NCBI GenBank assembly: GCA_019787685.1
Contig: JAHNUO010000001.1
Coordinates: 2,542,001-2,606,000 of the forward strand
Direction: 5' to 3'
DNA from: Chiua virens
Taxonomy: Eukaryota; Basidiomycota; Agaricomycetes; Boletales; Boletaceae
Length of the DNA stretch: 64,000 nucleotides
Every line of letters begins with the position of its first letter. The stretch's first letter is position 1. Under the pieces are notes generated by a model. The model saw only the letters and a program-made list of their open reading frames with translations, was not told the origin of the DNA and did no database searches. This document shows positions 47,371 through 58,099 of the stretch, in pieces. The position numbers and the translations under genes were made by a program.

Positions 47371-48110
47371 TTATCACAGTCACGTGATCGCGTGTCGTTA
47401 TGCCCACATTGGCATGATGTCTCAGGAGTGAACTATTACTAGTGACTCTTGCCATATGCATGGATTGCGCATTTGAATCTCTCTCTGCAGTATTCGTGAA
47501 CGCCCTCGTCTTTTCAGGTGGTGAAATATGGAATGAAGACGAGCCAGACACACGGATAAACACCATTTTACAGTCGGTGCCAGGTCCGTCTAGCGCTACA
47601 GCAAATGGAACAAGTCAATCGGACGAGGAGCAGCGTGTCAGTGCTTATGTACGCGTTTTTGAAGGTGTGCTTGACGTTCCTGTGATTCTGTGGATCGGAC
47701 TCATATCCCTCCAGACATGGTCTGTACAGTCATCAAGGAAGAGAACCATTTGCTGAATGCTGGAGAAATCGCGATCCTGACGGTTTTTTCTCATCTCTCC
47801 TGTACGTGCATTCACCTTATCTTCTGATAATTTTGTTCTCACTCCGGAAAGACAACGCGCGGTATCTCATGGTGAAGTTGCTGCTGCGAAAGCAGGAAGC
47901 TTGGCATCGTCTGGATAGTCTGAAGTATGAGGGCGAACTTGGTTCCGACTTCAGCCATTGTGAATGCAATCGACGAATTATGTTTGATTGGACCCATATC
48001 ATCAGATGTTGTCGTAAAGGACGAGCCCAAGGAAAAAACAATCGTCGACCTTACGATAGACGAGAGTGTCGCAAATATCTAACAAGAACAAGCGAAGCCA
48101 GCATCAGCAG
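47371..48110 (+). repeat. Duplicated FAN1 segment, copy 1 (5' part)
   Basis: Matches 51187-51915 at about 97% by eye, from ATCACAGTCACGTGATCGCGTGTCGTTATG through the ATG and the first exons with their introns. The direct repeat continues, with gaps, to 48685. Small indels separate the copies (for example TTCCG versus TTCG at about 47945, and GATGTTGTC versus GACGTC at about 48006). Confidence 0.85.
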
Positions 48111-48667
48111 AATCAGGGAGTGTGTTTTCTTCTAATTCTTTCTGGGTGATGAATAACTTAGTGTATCCCTTGCAGAAAGACGATCTCATCAATGACCTCC
48201 TTGGCTCATTAGGCTCTCAAACAACAATAACAGGGTAGATGTTACACCATCCAAGGGCGATAGTTCTGATCAAACCAAACCCCACTTGATATTGCAGAAG
48301 ACTCGTTTTATCATGCAAGGAGAGAACGTATGGAAGAACGGCTCAGCCAGATCGAAGCTGGGAAAGATGTCAATTTTCTTCAAGCTGCAGATGCTGAGAA
48401 CCGGGCCAGCGGCACATGGTGTGTTGGAATTCAATGGGATTTGTTTAGTAGCGAAGACCTCGTTGACATTGTAACGGTAACTATCTTCCGAATTATTCTG
48501 TCCATCTATCGACGTCGTCAAACAGTGCATCGGTGGGAAGGCACTCTCCGTCATCTGCCGGGTTCTCTGCGAAGACCACAAATTCGGAGCGTCGGGTGGC
48601 CCAGACTTGTTCCTGTGGAACACCGAAAATGCTTGCAAGTTCGTAGAAGTCAAGGGACCCGGGGATA
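47460..48667 (+). pseudogene. Truncated FAN1 nuclease copy
   Basis: This is a copy of the FAN1 gene that lies at 51267-54696. It begins at the same ATG and keeps introns, so it arose by DNA duplication, not from mRNA. It is broken in four ways. (1) There is a one-base insertion in the HRLDSLKYEGELG exon. (2) A deletion of about 150 bp at about 48108 falls between short CAGCAGA/AAGCAGA repeats. (3) A deletion of about 1.6 kb at about 48280 removes everything from the SFPSLGKL exon to the exon that ends PYQTAPLDI. (4) There is a foreign join at 48685, directly after the GPGDNLQENQ codons. The VRR-NUC part (GGPDLFLWN, CKFVEVKGPGDN) is still readable at about 48530-48680, but it cannot be reached in frame. 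It is not expected to encode a working nuclease. Confidence 0.85.
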
Positions 48668-48685
48668 ATCTTCAAGAGAACCAGC

Positions 48686-49063
48686 TACCCGGGCGTAGGT
48701 CCATATGCGCTTGACTCGCTCCGCATGTTTTGTACACACGATAAGGACGCATGGATGCGCGTGGTGTCACGAGACAAGGAGCTAATTCGGTACTTGGTGC
48801 GTTTTCTCTCCCGATACACTATTGTCGCCGTGTTGACTGTTATGAATGGATGGCGGCGACAGCGATGGTAATGGGCTGTCGAAAAAGGCAAGGTATGGTA
48901 CCCGGAAGGGATTGGTGTGATTGGGGACGTGGACGTGCCGTACCTGATCACGTTAGTGGATAAACTAGCAACGCATTACGATGATGCTATTGGCGGGGAA
49001 GGATATATGTATCATTTTGACAATGATTTATGTGACATGCTGAATAGCAATACGGCCGAGTAG
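48686..49063 (+). pseudogene. Unidentified gene fragment fused to the FAN1 copy
   Basis: After the FAN1 homology stops, the plus strand reads YALDSLRMFCTHDKDAWMRV, then RDKELIRYL. Across a likely intron (about 48797-48885) it continues AVEKGKVWYPEGIGVIGDVD, then VPYLITLVDKLATHYDDAI and HFDNDLCDMLNSNTAE, with a TAG at 49061-49063. The composition is that of a folded protein and the end is a proper stop, so this is the 3' part of some gene whose 5' part has been replaced by FAN1 sequence. I do not recognise it. Confidence 0.5.
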
Positions 49064-49104
49064 AATATCAAACGCAGGGGTTATAACTCCTAACTAAGGA
49101 TTGT

Positions 49105-50260
49105 TCAGAGTCTGGTCTTGATAGGCCTTGGGCTCGCAGACTTGGGATCGAGCACGAACTGGGCGACTCTCCCTGTCGCATCTTGCAGTTCCTCCGGAAA
49201 GACGCTCGGCAAAACCCACCACCCATGCGGACGTTCCTCATATTCCACAAGCTCAACCAGCGCGCCTGCAGCCCCAATCCGTCTCGCCAGCTCGCGGGAT
49301 GCGTCGATAAGCAGGTCCGCACTGCCAACCAGGATCAATGTCCTCGGCCACGCTGCAGTAAACGTGAGCAACGCCGCAGACACGAGCGGGTCGGTGGGCG
49401 CTACCCCCGAGCCGCCAATGTACGCCCGGCCCATCGTCTCACACATGGCTACGTTGACGATATCCGCTCTCAACCGCACCCTGGCATCCTCGTTCAACTC
49501 GGGTGTTTGCATAGCCGCTGGTGCAATGGCGACGACTCCCCGGGGTGCGGGCCGATCGGAGTGCAAAATGAGGTGGGTCAATATTATAGCTGTAGGACAC
49601 TATCAACGTATGTGCTGATGTGCGTGTGGAGCGCGTGCACTTACCGTGGTTCCCGCCCGCGCTATCGCCTGCGACGACGATGTTAGACGCGTCATATCCC
49701 TTTCCGAGGACGTAGTCATATGCGGCGACGAGGTCCTGTAGTGCAGCAGGAAAGGCGTTCTCCGGGACCGTCGCGACACGGTAACTCGGTGCGACGACCA
49801 CCCATTTGCACTTGGCGGTGCGGATCCCATTTTCCGCATGGGAATGCGACGCGACGGACCGCAGGATCTGGACAAACAAGTTCATAAACGGTGCCTGTGT
49901 AGGGTGGCCGGTGATGTTGCCCCCGCCGTGGATGAAGAAGATAACATGCGTGTCCTGATCCAGGAAGTCTGACGGGGACTGCGCCTGGTCCTCGTGACCG
50001 CTTCGAAGGGTGAAGAAATAGAGAGGAACAGGTTCGGGCATCTTGAGTGTACTGGTGTCAAGGAGGGGAGGAGGGCGGGAGGGCGGAGAGATCTCCACGC
50101 GCACGGTCACATCAGCCGGGAGACTCCCTGGTTCTGGCTGTCGAGCACGTTCCTTCAGAGACTCGGCAATACCAAGTGGGAATGTCATGTTAGCTAGCCA
50201 GGCGCGCAGTCCTGGAAATGCATTCCGCTGTTCGTCAGTCAGTGGCTTGAAGGTGGTCAT
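49105..50260 (-). CDS. Alpha/beta-hydrolase of the HSL type (carboxylesterase/lipase)
   Basis: Two exons (49645-50260 and 49105-49590) code for about 365 residues. The oxyanion motif HGGG is in VIFFIHGGGNITG. The nucleophile elbow GDSAGG is in IVVAGDSAGGNH just before the intron. The acid is probably in LILVGSADLLIDASREL, and the catalytic His in YEERPHGWWVLP. The order HGGG, GDSAGG, Asp, His is that of the hormone-sensitive-lipase family of esterases. There is no signal peptide (starts MTTFKPLTDEQRNAF), so it is probably cytosolic. The substrate cannot be told; such enzymes hydrolyse short esters or lactones. It lies between the two FAN1 copies, on the opposite strand. Clean frames; ATG at 50260. 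Confidence 0.88.
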
Positions 50261-51186
50261 GTGGAAATTTGAAGCCCATCTCTGAAGACCGTGCGTTTTA
50301 TTTATGGGGGGAACCCAAGAGGGAAATCACTTAGCCCGGTTCGAACACCACCGGTCGTATAGTGGTGTTTAGGAGCACGAAGAGCCGTGAGGGATCCAAA
50401 CTCAGCCATCCGGATCACGTCCCCAGGATACATGGGATAGTAAGAAGCCAAGGCAAGTCCGAGGATAGGCATCAGATCAAACAAGACCCGTGGAGTCTGG
50501 CTCGTAACCTGTGATAAATAGAAAAGGGAGAACCCTAGATTGAGGACCGATTCATCTGGAGTCAAATCGGATCGTTGTCTACGACTTTAGTAATCCAAGA
50601 GATGGTGTATCGTGATTGACTTACTCAGTAAACGACTGTATTTCAACTGTACGGATGCCTACATCATGAAACGTGGTGAGATCCAGTATTGGGTTCGAAA
50701 CACTTGTTTGTGCAGATGAACATGCTAGTCCACCTGGATCGCAGTCTTGCGAAAATTCACCAAATTAGTCATGTCGGCCATACGTTTAGCAGAACACAAA
50801 CGGATTTGGTCGGGAGAAGCGCAGTAATTGGATTAACCGTACAAAGAAGGACACACCTGACGAACGACACTGCCTGTTCGGAACTTCTTTGATGGTAGCG
50901 TGGAGTGCAGCATGATCTGAATCATAGTGCTGACAACTCGAGCGTGTCCCGGGCCTCCAAGTTGGATCCCTAACATCGTTGGACGTCCCCACCATCAGTC
51001 TCTAGGCTCTGCCAGGGCCGAGACCAGAAAGCATGACTTGTGCCATGTTCACAACATCTTCGATGACTGTTCATTGATATTGAGGCCGTAGAGGATTTAG
51101 TTGAGGTGCGGCGGGTAATACGAACACACGAGAGTACATCCAGCTTATCACTGCAGGAATGCTTTGCTGCGGTCGCGCCTACTAAG
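50261..51186. other. 0.9-kb intergenic stretch before FAN1
   Basis: Holds the 5' flank of the esterase (minus) and of FAN1 (plus). A minus frame at 50302-50565 has no recognisable motif. A tRNA-like word (GGTTCGAA at about 50338) is not backed by a cloverleaf. Confidence 0.5.
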
Positions 51187-51915
51187 TGTTATCACAGTCA
51201 CGTGATCGCGTGTCGTTATGGGGGGTTATTTGCCACATGTCTCGGAGTGAGCTACTTGCCATATGCATGGATTGCGCATTTGAATCTCTCTCTGCAGTAT
51301 CCGTGAACGCCCTCGTCTTTTTAGGTGGTGAAATATGGAATGAAGACGAGCCAGACACACGGATAAACACCATTTTACAGTCGGTGCCAGGTCCGTCTAG
51401 CGCTACAGCAAATGGAACAAGTCAATCGGACGAGGAGCAGCGTGTCAGTGCTTATGTACGCGTTTTTGAAGGTGTGCTTGACGTTCCTGTGATTCTGTGG
51501 ATCGAGCTCATATCCCTCCAGACATGGTCTGTACAGTCATCAAGGAAGAGAACCATTTGCTGAATGCTGGAGAAATCGCGATCCTGACGGTTTTTTCTCA
51601 TCTCTCCTGTACGTGCATTCACCCTATCTTCTGGTAATTTGTTCTCACTCCGGAAAGACAACGCGCGGTATCTCATGGTGAAGTTGCTGCTGCGAAAGCA
51701 GGAAGCTTGGCATCGTCTGGATAGTCTGAAGTATGAGGGCGAACTTGGTTCGACTTCAGCCATTGTGAATGCAATCGACGAATTATGTTTGATTGGACCC
51801 ATATCATCGGACGTCGTAAAGGACGAGCCCAAGGAAAGAGCAATCGTTGACCTTACGATAGACGAGAGTGTCGCAAATATCCAACAAGAACTAGCGAAGC
51901 CAGCATCAGCAGATG
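51187..51915 (+). repeat. Duplicated FAN1 segment, copy 2 (source gene)
   Basis: Partner of 47371-48110. Homology resumes at about 52065-52230 and 53865-54265. The upstream edge of the shared block (ATCACAGTCACGTGATCGCG) lies about 75 bp before the FAN1 ATG, so the duplicated piece includes only a short promoter segment. Confidence 0.85.
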
Positions 51916-54696
51916 TGGGAGCCTCTGGAGCCTTATCGGAGAACAAGCCTGTCGCATTAGCTAGGTGCGAACGGGAAATGGATTTGAAAAGTCTGCTGGA
52001 ATGCTTGAGGACGGACGAACTCAAAGCCGTCGCAAAACAGTTAAAGCTCAAGCAGAATCAGGCAGTGTGTTTTCTTTTCATTTTTTCCGGGTGATGAATA
52101 ACCTACCGTCTCCCTTGCAGAAAAACGATCTCATCAATGACCTCCTTGGCTCATCAGGCTCTCAAACAACATTAACCAGTTTTTACAGGGTAGATGTTAC
52201 ACCATCCAAGGGCGATAGTTCTGATCAAACCTTCCCTTCCCTTGGAAAGCTGAAATCTCAGCGAGATCGGCTGAGGGATATTGCCCTCAGTCGCATAGGT
52301 ATGTGTCCCGGAGTTTGAGTGGTCTTAACTCATTCAGTCCCAAAGTCAAATGCGTGCGTGTTGACGAGGAATTTTTTGGTGTGATACATCGGGTAAACCT
52401 CGTGTACTTCCGCTTGTGAATTTTCATCATTTGATTTGTGTGATATGTTCTCATTCATTCTTTCCAGAAACCAATACATACCAGGCCTAAACGTTACGGC
52501 GCTTTTAGCCCGTTTCGGTATACGGACCTTTCCTGGGTACAAGCATGAACGTACTAGGAATATTTGGCCCTCTCGCCAGGCTCTCCTTGACTACGAAGAA
52601 GTACTCGTTTTAGATGCAGAAATAGATGCGCTACTTGCTGGGAATGTTCCCCTCCTGGGCGGTAGGACAACTAGGAGCAAAACGCCTCCCAAACTCTTAT
52701 CAACTTCCGTTACTTCTGGAAATACAACTAGCACCAGAAGACGAAAGGATCCAGGAGGAGATGAAGACGTCAAACCCGACATCAAACTGGACAGTGCTCG
52801 CCCCCGCGGTGCTCGCATGGTAAAAGACATCTTTGAGCGAGTATATCCCCGTTGGCAGGATCTCGTGAAGCTCAAAGGTGAGGCCGAAGGCCGAACGAAT
52901 GGATTAGAACGGTTCCATCACGGTTTGTTTAACTCTTGTCACCCTTCTTCACAACTGAATATCTTCTGCAGGTCATGTTCTCACGCGGATCATCTGTAAA
53001 GGGTGCACCGCACTTGGTGTTCTCGGTGACCATGTACGAGAACTAGAAGTTCTGGAAGCCCTTCTGGCACAAAAGAGGTGGAAAAGAGGACAACGTGGGA
53101 GATGGTACGAACGGCGAGCAGTCATCCTTTCAAACTACTTCCCAGAAGACAACGTGACCCTGAAACGAACCTGGGATGCAGTGATAGATGGCCTTGAAGA
53201 TTCAGACACACATCTGGGTAAGGTTTGCAATACAGATGGGTTTGGGAGTTCTGACAGTGTTCAGTTTTCCGGCCGAAACTTCAAAGGCGTCTAAGAACGC
53301 TAGAAAACAAGCTCAAGATACCTATTGAAGATCGACACAAATGTGATGGTGTCCTTGCGAAAGCTGACAAAGTAGTATTTAAAGCTGTCCGTCTCAGACC
53401 TCGAGCGGCTAGCCTAAAGCTTGACCGCACAGGTAGATCCATGGACGCGAACATAACACAACAAGATATCCAACGTTATGCCTCACCTCTTCCCACCTTA
53501 GTAAAACCAGAGCAGGGTTTGATTGTGGGATCTACTTCCCATCACAAATCACCAGTGAGTCAACGAGATTGAAATATGTGAAAGTAATCCTCACTTTGAT
53601 TTAGTCAGATGTGCGAAAAGGGAAAAGTATCTGGCTCGGTCGGAATGGCGAGGAATTGACAGTTGAGGGTCTTGCCCTCCAACGTTACGTGGAGCAAGGT
53701 TTCAAAGGGTTAGCACCTTTCCTCACGAACGCTGTTCATTGCCTGATCACTATTTATCCAGTGTTCACTGTGAGACCCGGGTTATCACGATGCTCTTCAT
53801 GCTCCTGTTCTGGGATATTGTTTTTGAACCGATCCCTGGAGCATTTGAAACGCCATACCAGACTGCCCCACTTGATATCGCAGAAGACTCGTTTTATCAT
53901 GCGAGGAGAGAACATATGGAAGAACGACTCAGCCAGATCGAAGCTGGGAAAGGCGTCAATTTTCTTCAAGCTGCAGATGCTGAGAACCGGGCCAGCGGCA
54001 CATGGTGTGTTGGCGTTCAATGGGATTTGTTTAGTAGCGAAGACCTCGTTGACATTGTAACGGTAACTATCCTCCGAATTATTCTGTTCATCTATCGACG
54101 TCGTCAAACAGTGCATCGGTGGGAAGGCACTCTCCGTCATCTGCCGGGTTCTCTGCGAAGACTACAAATCCGGAGCGTCGGGTGGTCCAGACTTGTTCCT
54201 GTGGAACACTGAAAATGGTGCTTGCAAGTTCGTGGAAGTCAAGGGACCCGGGGATAATCTTCAAGAGAACCAGCGTGTACGTGTATGCCGATTGCCGTTG
54301 ACACGGTGCTGATCCTTCGCCAAGATCTGGATCGACATCTTGTTGAAAGCTCCCGTGGTGGTGGAGATATGTCGCGTCGAAGAGGAGGGTGATGAAACCG
54401 ACAAACCGAACGCGAAAACACCGAAAAGCACCCGCAAGAAATCCAAGAAGACTCCTCGAAAAGTGAAAGACATACTGGTTGACGAAGATGCGGATGCATT
54501 GCCGACCGTGTTCGGCAATACAAACATGTCAGCAGAAAACCAAGCGATCTCTATTGGTTCATGTCTGTCACCGGGCCCCGTTGGCCCGCGTACTAGCTCT
54601 GCAATGGCAGCTCCTCCATCCAACCCACCAAAGCGCAAGGGCAAACCCCTCGACATTGCGTCACCCTCACCTTCCAAACGACCCAGAATATCTTAG
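51267..54696 (+). CDS. FAN1: Fanconi-associated nuclease Fan1
   Basis: FAN1 is a structure-specific 5' nuclease that repairs interstrand crosslinks. The order of blocks fits. An N-terminal region has IPPDMVCTVIKEENHLLNAGE and RYLMVKLLLRKQEAWHRLDSL. A SAP-like LLECLRTDELKAVAKQLKL follows with KNDLINDLL. Next are CVRVDEEFFGVIHRVNLVYFR and GLNVTALLARFGIRTFPGY, then the TPR-like middle. The catalytic VRR-NUC domain holds FWDIVFEPIPGAFETPYQ, GGPDLFLWN and CKFVEVKGPGD, with the PD-(D/E)xK residues in place. A Lys/Pro-rich nuclear-type tail follows and ends KRPRIS. About nine short introns. One join near 51475-51520 (between RVFEGVLD and HIPPDM) is one base short or a very short intron of 35 nt; the partial copy at 47460 shares the same sequence there. 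ATG at 51267, TAG at 54694-54696. Confidence 0.9.
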
Positions 54697-55360
54697 TTCG
54701 AACGTCTTTTTTCGACTTCTAGGCTTACCCGCTCGAGAGTGATGACAGTATTTTTGTTTATATTTATAGTTGGGTGAACAGTTGCGATCTTGTTTCTTGA
54801 GGATTTCAGTGACTTTGTCCGTCCTAGTAGGAATCCTGCCGTAGTTCACTCTTTGGTATCGTACCATGTTTTCTTGGCGTTTTACGAGTCATTGCTTTGT
54901 GGTTTCTTTGCGATTCCAATCAGAAAACCCACGTACTTAGACAGATTTGAAACGAACTACATTCGCCTAAGATGCTCTTCAAGCCTATTTACCTCATGTC
55001 CGCCCAATCAACACACTTCCCGTCGCACCGCCAACCACCAACTCATTCCCATCACCTCGACGCCAACGAGTCGTCGCCCGCGACAACTGAGTTTGGACAA
55101 CCCAACTTCGCTCAGATCAGAGTGTAATATGACACGCCGCCCAGTAGAGACATCTCGAGCCAACTTGACTGATTCACATAGGGCAGCAATCCCCATTGCC
55201 CCGGCGATAGTGCGGCAAGAGCCCCTTCATCTGACTGAGATATCATTGGGCGCGCATTTGCTGAAAAGAGTAAATTGTATTCCAGCATTCCTGTGAAATT
55301 ACATGAAGGAGACAGGAGGGTCTACTACATTTTATACCCTCTATCGAGTGGGCGAGGAGC
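54697..55360. other. 0.7-kb gap between FAN1 and SDH1
   Basis: Two genes converge here. An open plus frame (54790-55296) is rich in Ser/Thr/Arg/His with no motif and is probably chance. Nothing else was found. Confidence 0.5.
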
Positions 55361-57942
55361 TTAGTACGTGCGCTTGAAGGGAGGAACAGGTTTGCATTCG
55401 TTCTCGTCAAGGGTCTTGTCGATGACACTGCGGAACTTGATGGTAACGTCTGGCGAGCTGGGATTGTTCCAGGTGAGAGTGTGCTTCATCCAGTTTTCGT
55501 CGTCACGCTGTAAATAGGCGAAGTCAGGAAAGGCAAGTCAGACATAAATTGGAACAGGCCAAGTGAAGAGTTTACCTCGGGGTAATCCTCGCGAGCGTGA
55601 GCACCGCGGGATTCCTTGCGATTGGCGGCAGCAGTGATTGTCTGAACAGCACATTGGAGAAGGTTGCGGAGCTCAAAGGTCTCCACGAGATCTCTGTGTG
55701 CGCGTTAGCCAACTGGATTCATCCGTAATCAGGCAATCACGTACGAGTTCCAAATCATACTCCTATCCTTGATACTGACATCCTCGAAGGAGTTGAAGAT
55801 GTTACGTATCTTCTCAACACCCTCGTCGAGACTCTGCTGGGTCCTGTCATGCGGACGGCGTGTTAGCTAACTTCCAGCAAGTTCGGTTGGAGATTTGCTA
55901 CTGACCGGAAGACGGCGGCATCAGATTGCATAGCCTTTTGCATATCCAATCTAATAGATGCAGTCGACTTGGCGCCGTCTGCATTGCGAATCTTGTCCAA
56001 GAACTCGACGCCATCGAGACCAGCCTCGTCGGGGATCTTCTTGTGTGGCTTCCCGGGAGTGAGGTTCTCCTTGATGTGGTTAGCACAAGCGCGACCAAAG
56101 ACGACGATGTCAAGGAGGGAGTTTGCACCAAGACGATTGGCACCGTGAACAGACACGCAAGCAGCCTCACCAGCCGCATACAGACCAGGAACAACTTTAT
56201 CCTTGCCATTCTACAAAAGCGGATTATCAAATGAGAAACTACGACAAGTTTAGTCGGCGTACCTCGTCGACCGTGAGGACCTCCCCAGTGTACCTCGTGG
56301 GAATTCCACCCACTGAATCTTTGATTAACCAGCGCAATGCAAATGATCAACCGAACTCACTGTTATAGTGTACGGTGGGCAACACCGGAATGGGCTCTTT
56401 GGTGACGTCGACACCAGAGAAAATTGCGGCGGTTTCCGAAATACCAGGCAGACGCTCCTGGAGGACTTCGGGTGGGAGATGGCTGAGTTGCAAGTAAAGG
56501 TGGTCCTTTTCGGGGCCAACACCACGACCTTCACGGATCTCAATAGTCATCGACCGCGAAACGACGTCACGGGAAGCGAGATCCTTTGCGGTAGGCGCGT
56601 AACGTTCCATGAAACGTTCACCCTCAGAGTTCAACAAGTATCCACCCTCGCCACGGGAACCTATCCCGAATTGCGTTGTCCGCGTTAACAACTCACCCTG
56701 TGAGAAGTACACAACTTACCTTCAGTGATGAGGCATCCAGCGCCGTAAATACCAGTAGGGTGGAACTGAACGAACTCCAGATCTTGCAAAGGAAGACCGG
56801 CACGGGAGACCATGGCGTTACCATCTCCAGAGCACGTGTGTGCACTCGTACAGCTAAAGTAGGCTCGTCCATAACCACCTGTAGCCAAGACGGTCTTGTG
56901 CGCCCTGAAGCGATGGAGGGTACCATCTTCCATGTTGAGTGCAATGACGCCAACACATTCACCATCCTGCATGATCAGGTCGAGGGCAAAGTATTCGATG
57001 AAGAAGTTGGTGTTATGACGGAGAGATTGGCCATAGAGGGTATGAAGCAAAGCGTGGCCAGTACGGTCAGCGGCAGCTGCACAGCGGTATGCCTGACCAC
57101 CTTTACCATACTTTAAAGACTGGCCACCGAAAGCACGCTGGTAGATTTTTCCGTCCTTTGTTCGGGAGAAAGGTACACCATAGTGCTCAAGCTAGGAGTC
57201 GGGGTCGGTGTGTGCCACTTGTCCTGATCCGATTTGACATACCTCAATGACGGATCTCGGTGCTTCACGGCACATGTAGTGGATGGCATCTTGGTCACCA
57301 AGCCAATCTGAACCTTTGACCTAATCCATGTGGATAAGCCGAGAACGCGCACGAGTCCAATTCACCTACCGTATCGTACATATGCCATCGCCAGTCATCT
57401 TCGGTCATGTTCTAGAAACAGGATCAGACAGAGACGCGAGAAAGACGTGTTGATCACGCACCCCCAATGCAGCGTTGATTCCACCCTGCGAGAGAAGGTC
57501 AGACACGCCTATAACAGTGCGACGTGAAGAAGGGAGACTCACCTGTGCGGCCACGGTGTGACTCCGGGTGGGGAACAACTTGGTGATACAGGCGGTGTTA
57601 AGACCCGCCTCCGCAAGACCAAAGGCAGCTCTGAGGCCTGCCCCTCCGGCACCACTTTTGAGGGTGTATATTAGGTTTGCAAGACGCGCCGAACAGACGC
57701 TACTTACACGACCAGGGCATCATACTCATGCTCGATGAGGGGATACTTGCCCGACGACCAGGACTTGGATAGGAAGGTGAGGAGGGTGTAAGAGAGTGGT
57801 GCGGAGATAATACCTTGACCTCCTGGGCTTTTACGGGATTAGTAGCGACGACTTTGCGTGCAGGGAGAGTCGTAGAAAATGAGCGCTGAGGTTGGAGGAG
57901 AGGCCTGGAGGGGAGAGACTTTCGCAAAGATTTTCTGAACAT
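55361..57942 (-). CDS. SDH1: Succinate dehydrogenase flavoprotein subunit
   Basis: Sdh1 carries the FAD and the succinate site of respiratory complex II. The ATG at 57942 opens [21 protein letters not shown], a classic mitochondrial presequence. Then come [21 protein letters not shown] (dinucleotide fold) and [20 protein letters not shown], whose His takes the covalent [61 protein letters not shown] and [19 protein letters not shown] follow. Further on are [63 protein letters not shown] and the C-terminal [20 protein letters not shown]. Ten or so introns of about 50-60 nt all splice in frame, so this gene has none of the frame breaks seen elsewhere. Stop TAA at 55361-55363. Full length, about 640 residues. 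Confidence 0.97.
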
Positions 57943-58099
57943 TGTGAACGGCGAGGACAAGAAGGGAGAAACAAATATCAAAAGGTTAAACGTTTCCGGT
58001 ACATCACGGCCGCGAGAATCTGAATCATGTGCTGGCCGACTTTCCCATGCGTGTCACAAAAATTCCCTACTACGAGACATTCTACATATACATTTCCCC

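Noticed and set aside
50325..50400. Possible tRNA gene (GGTTCGAAC near 50338 and a TATAGTGG word nearby)
   Set aside because: The bases around the TTCGAA loop do not pair into a T-arm on either strand, and no acceptor or anticodon stem can be drawn.
54790..55296. Open frame of 168 codons between FAN1 and SDH1
   Set aside because: Begins with a non-family sequence, rich in Ser/Thr/Arg with no motif; lies where two genes end; probably chance.
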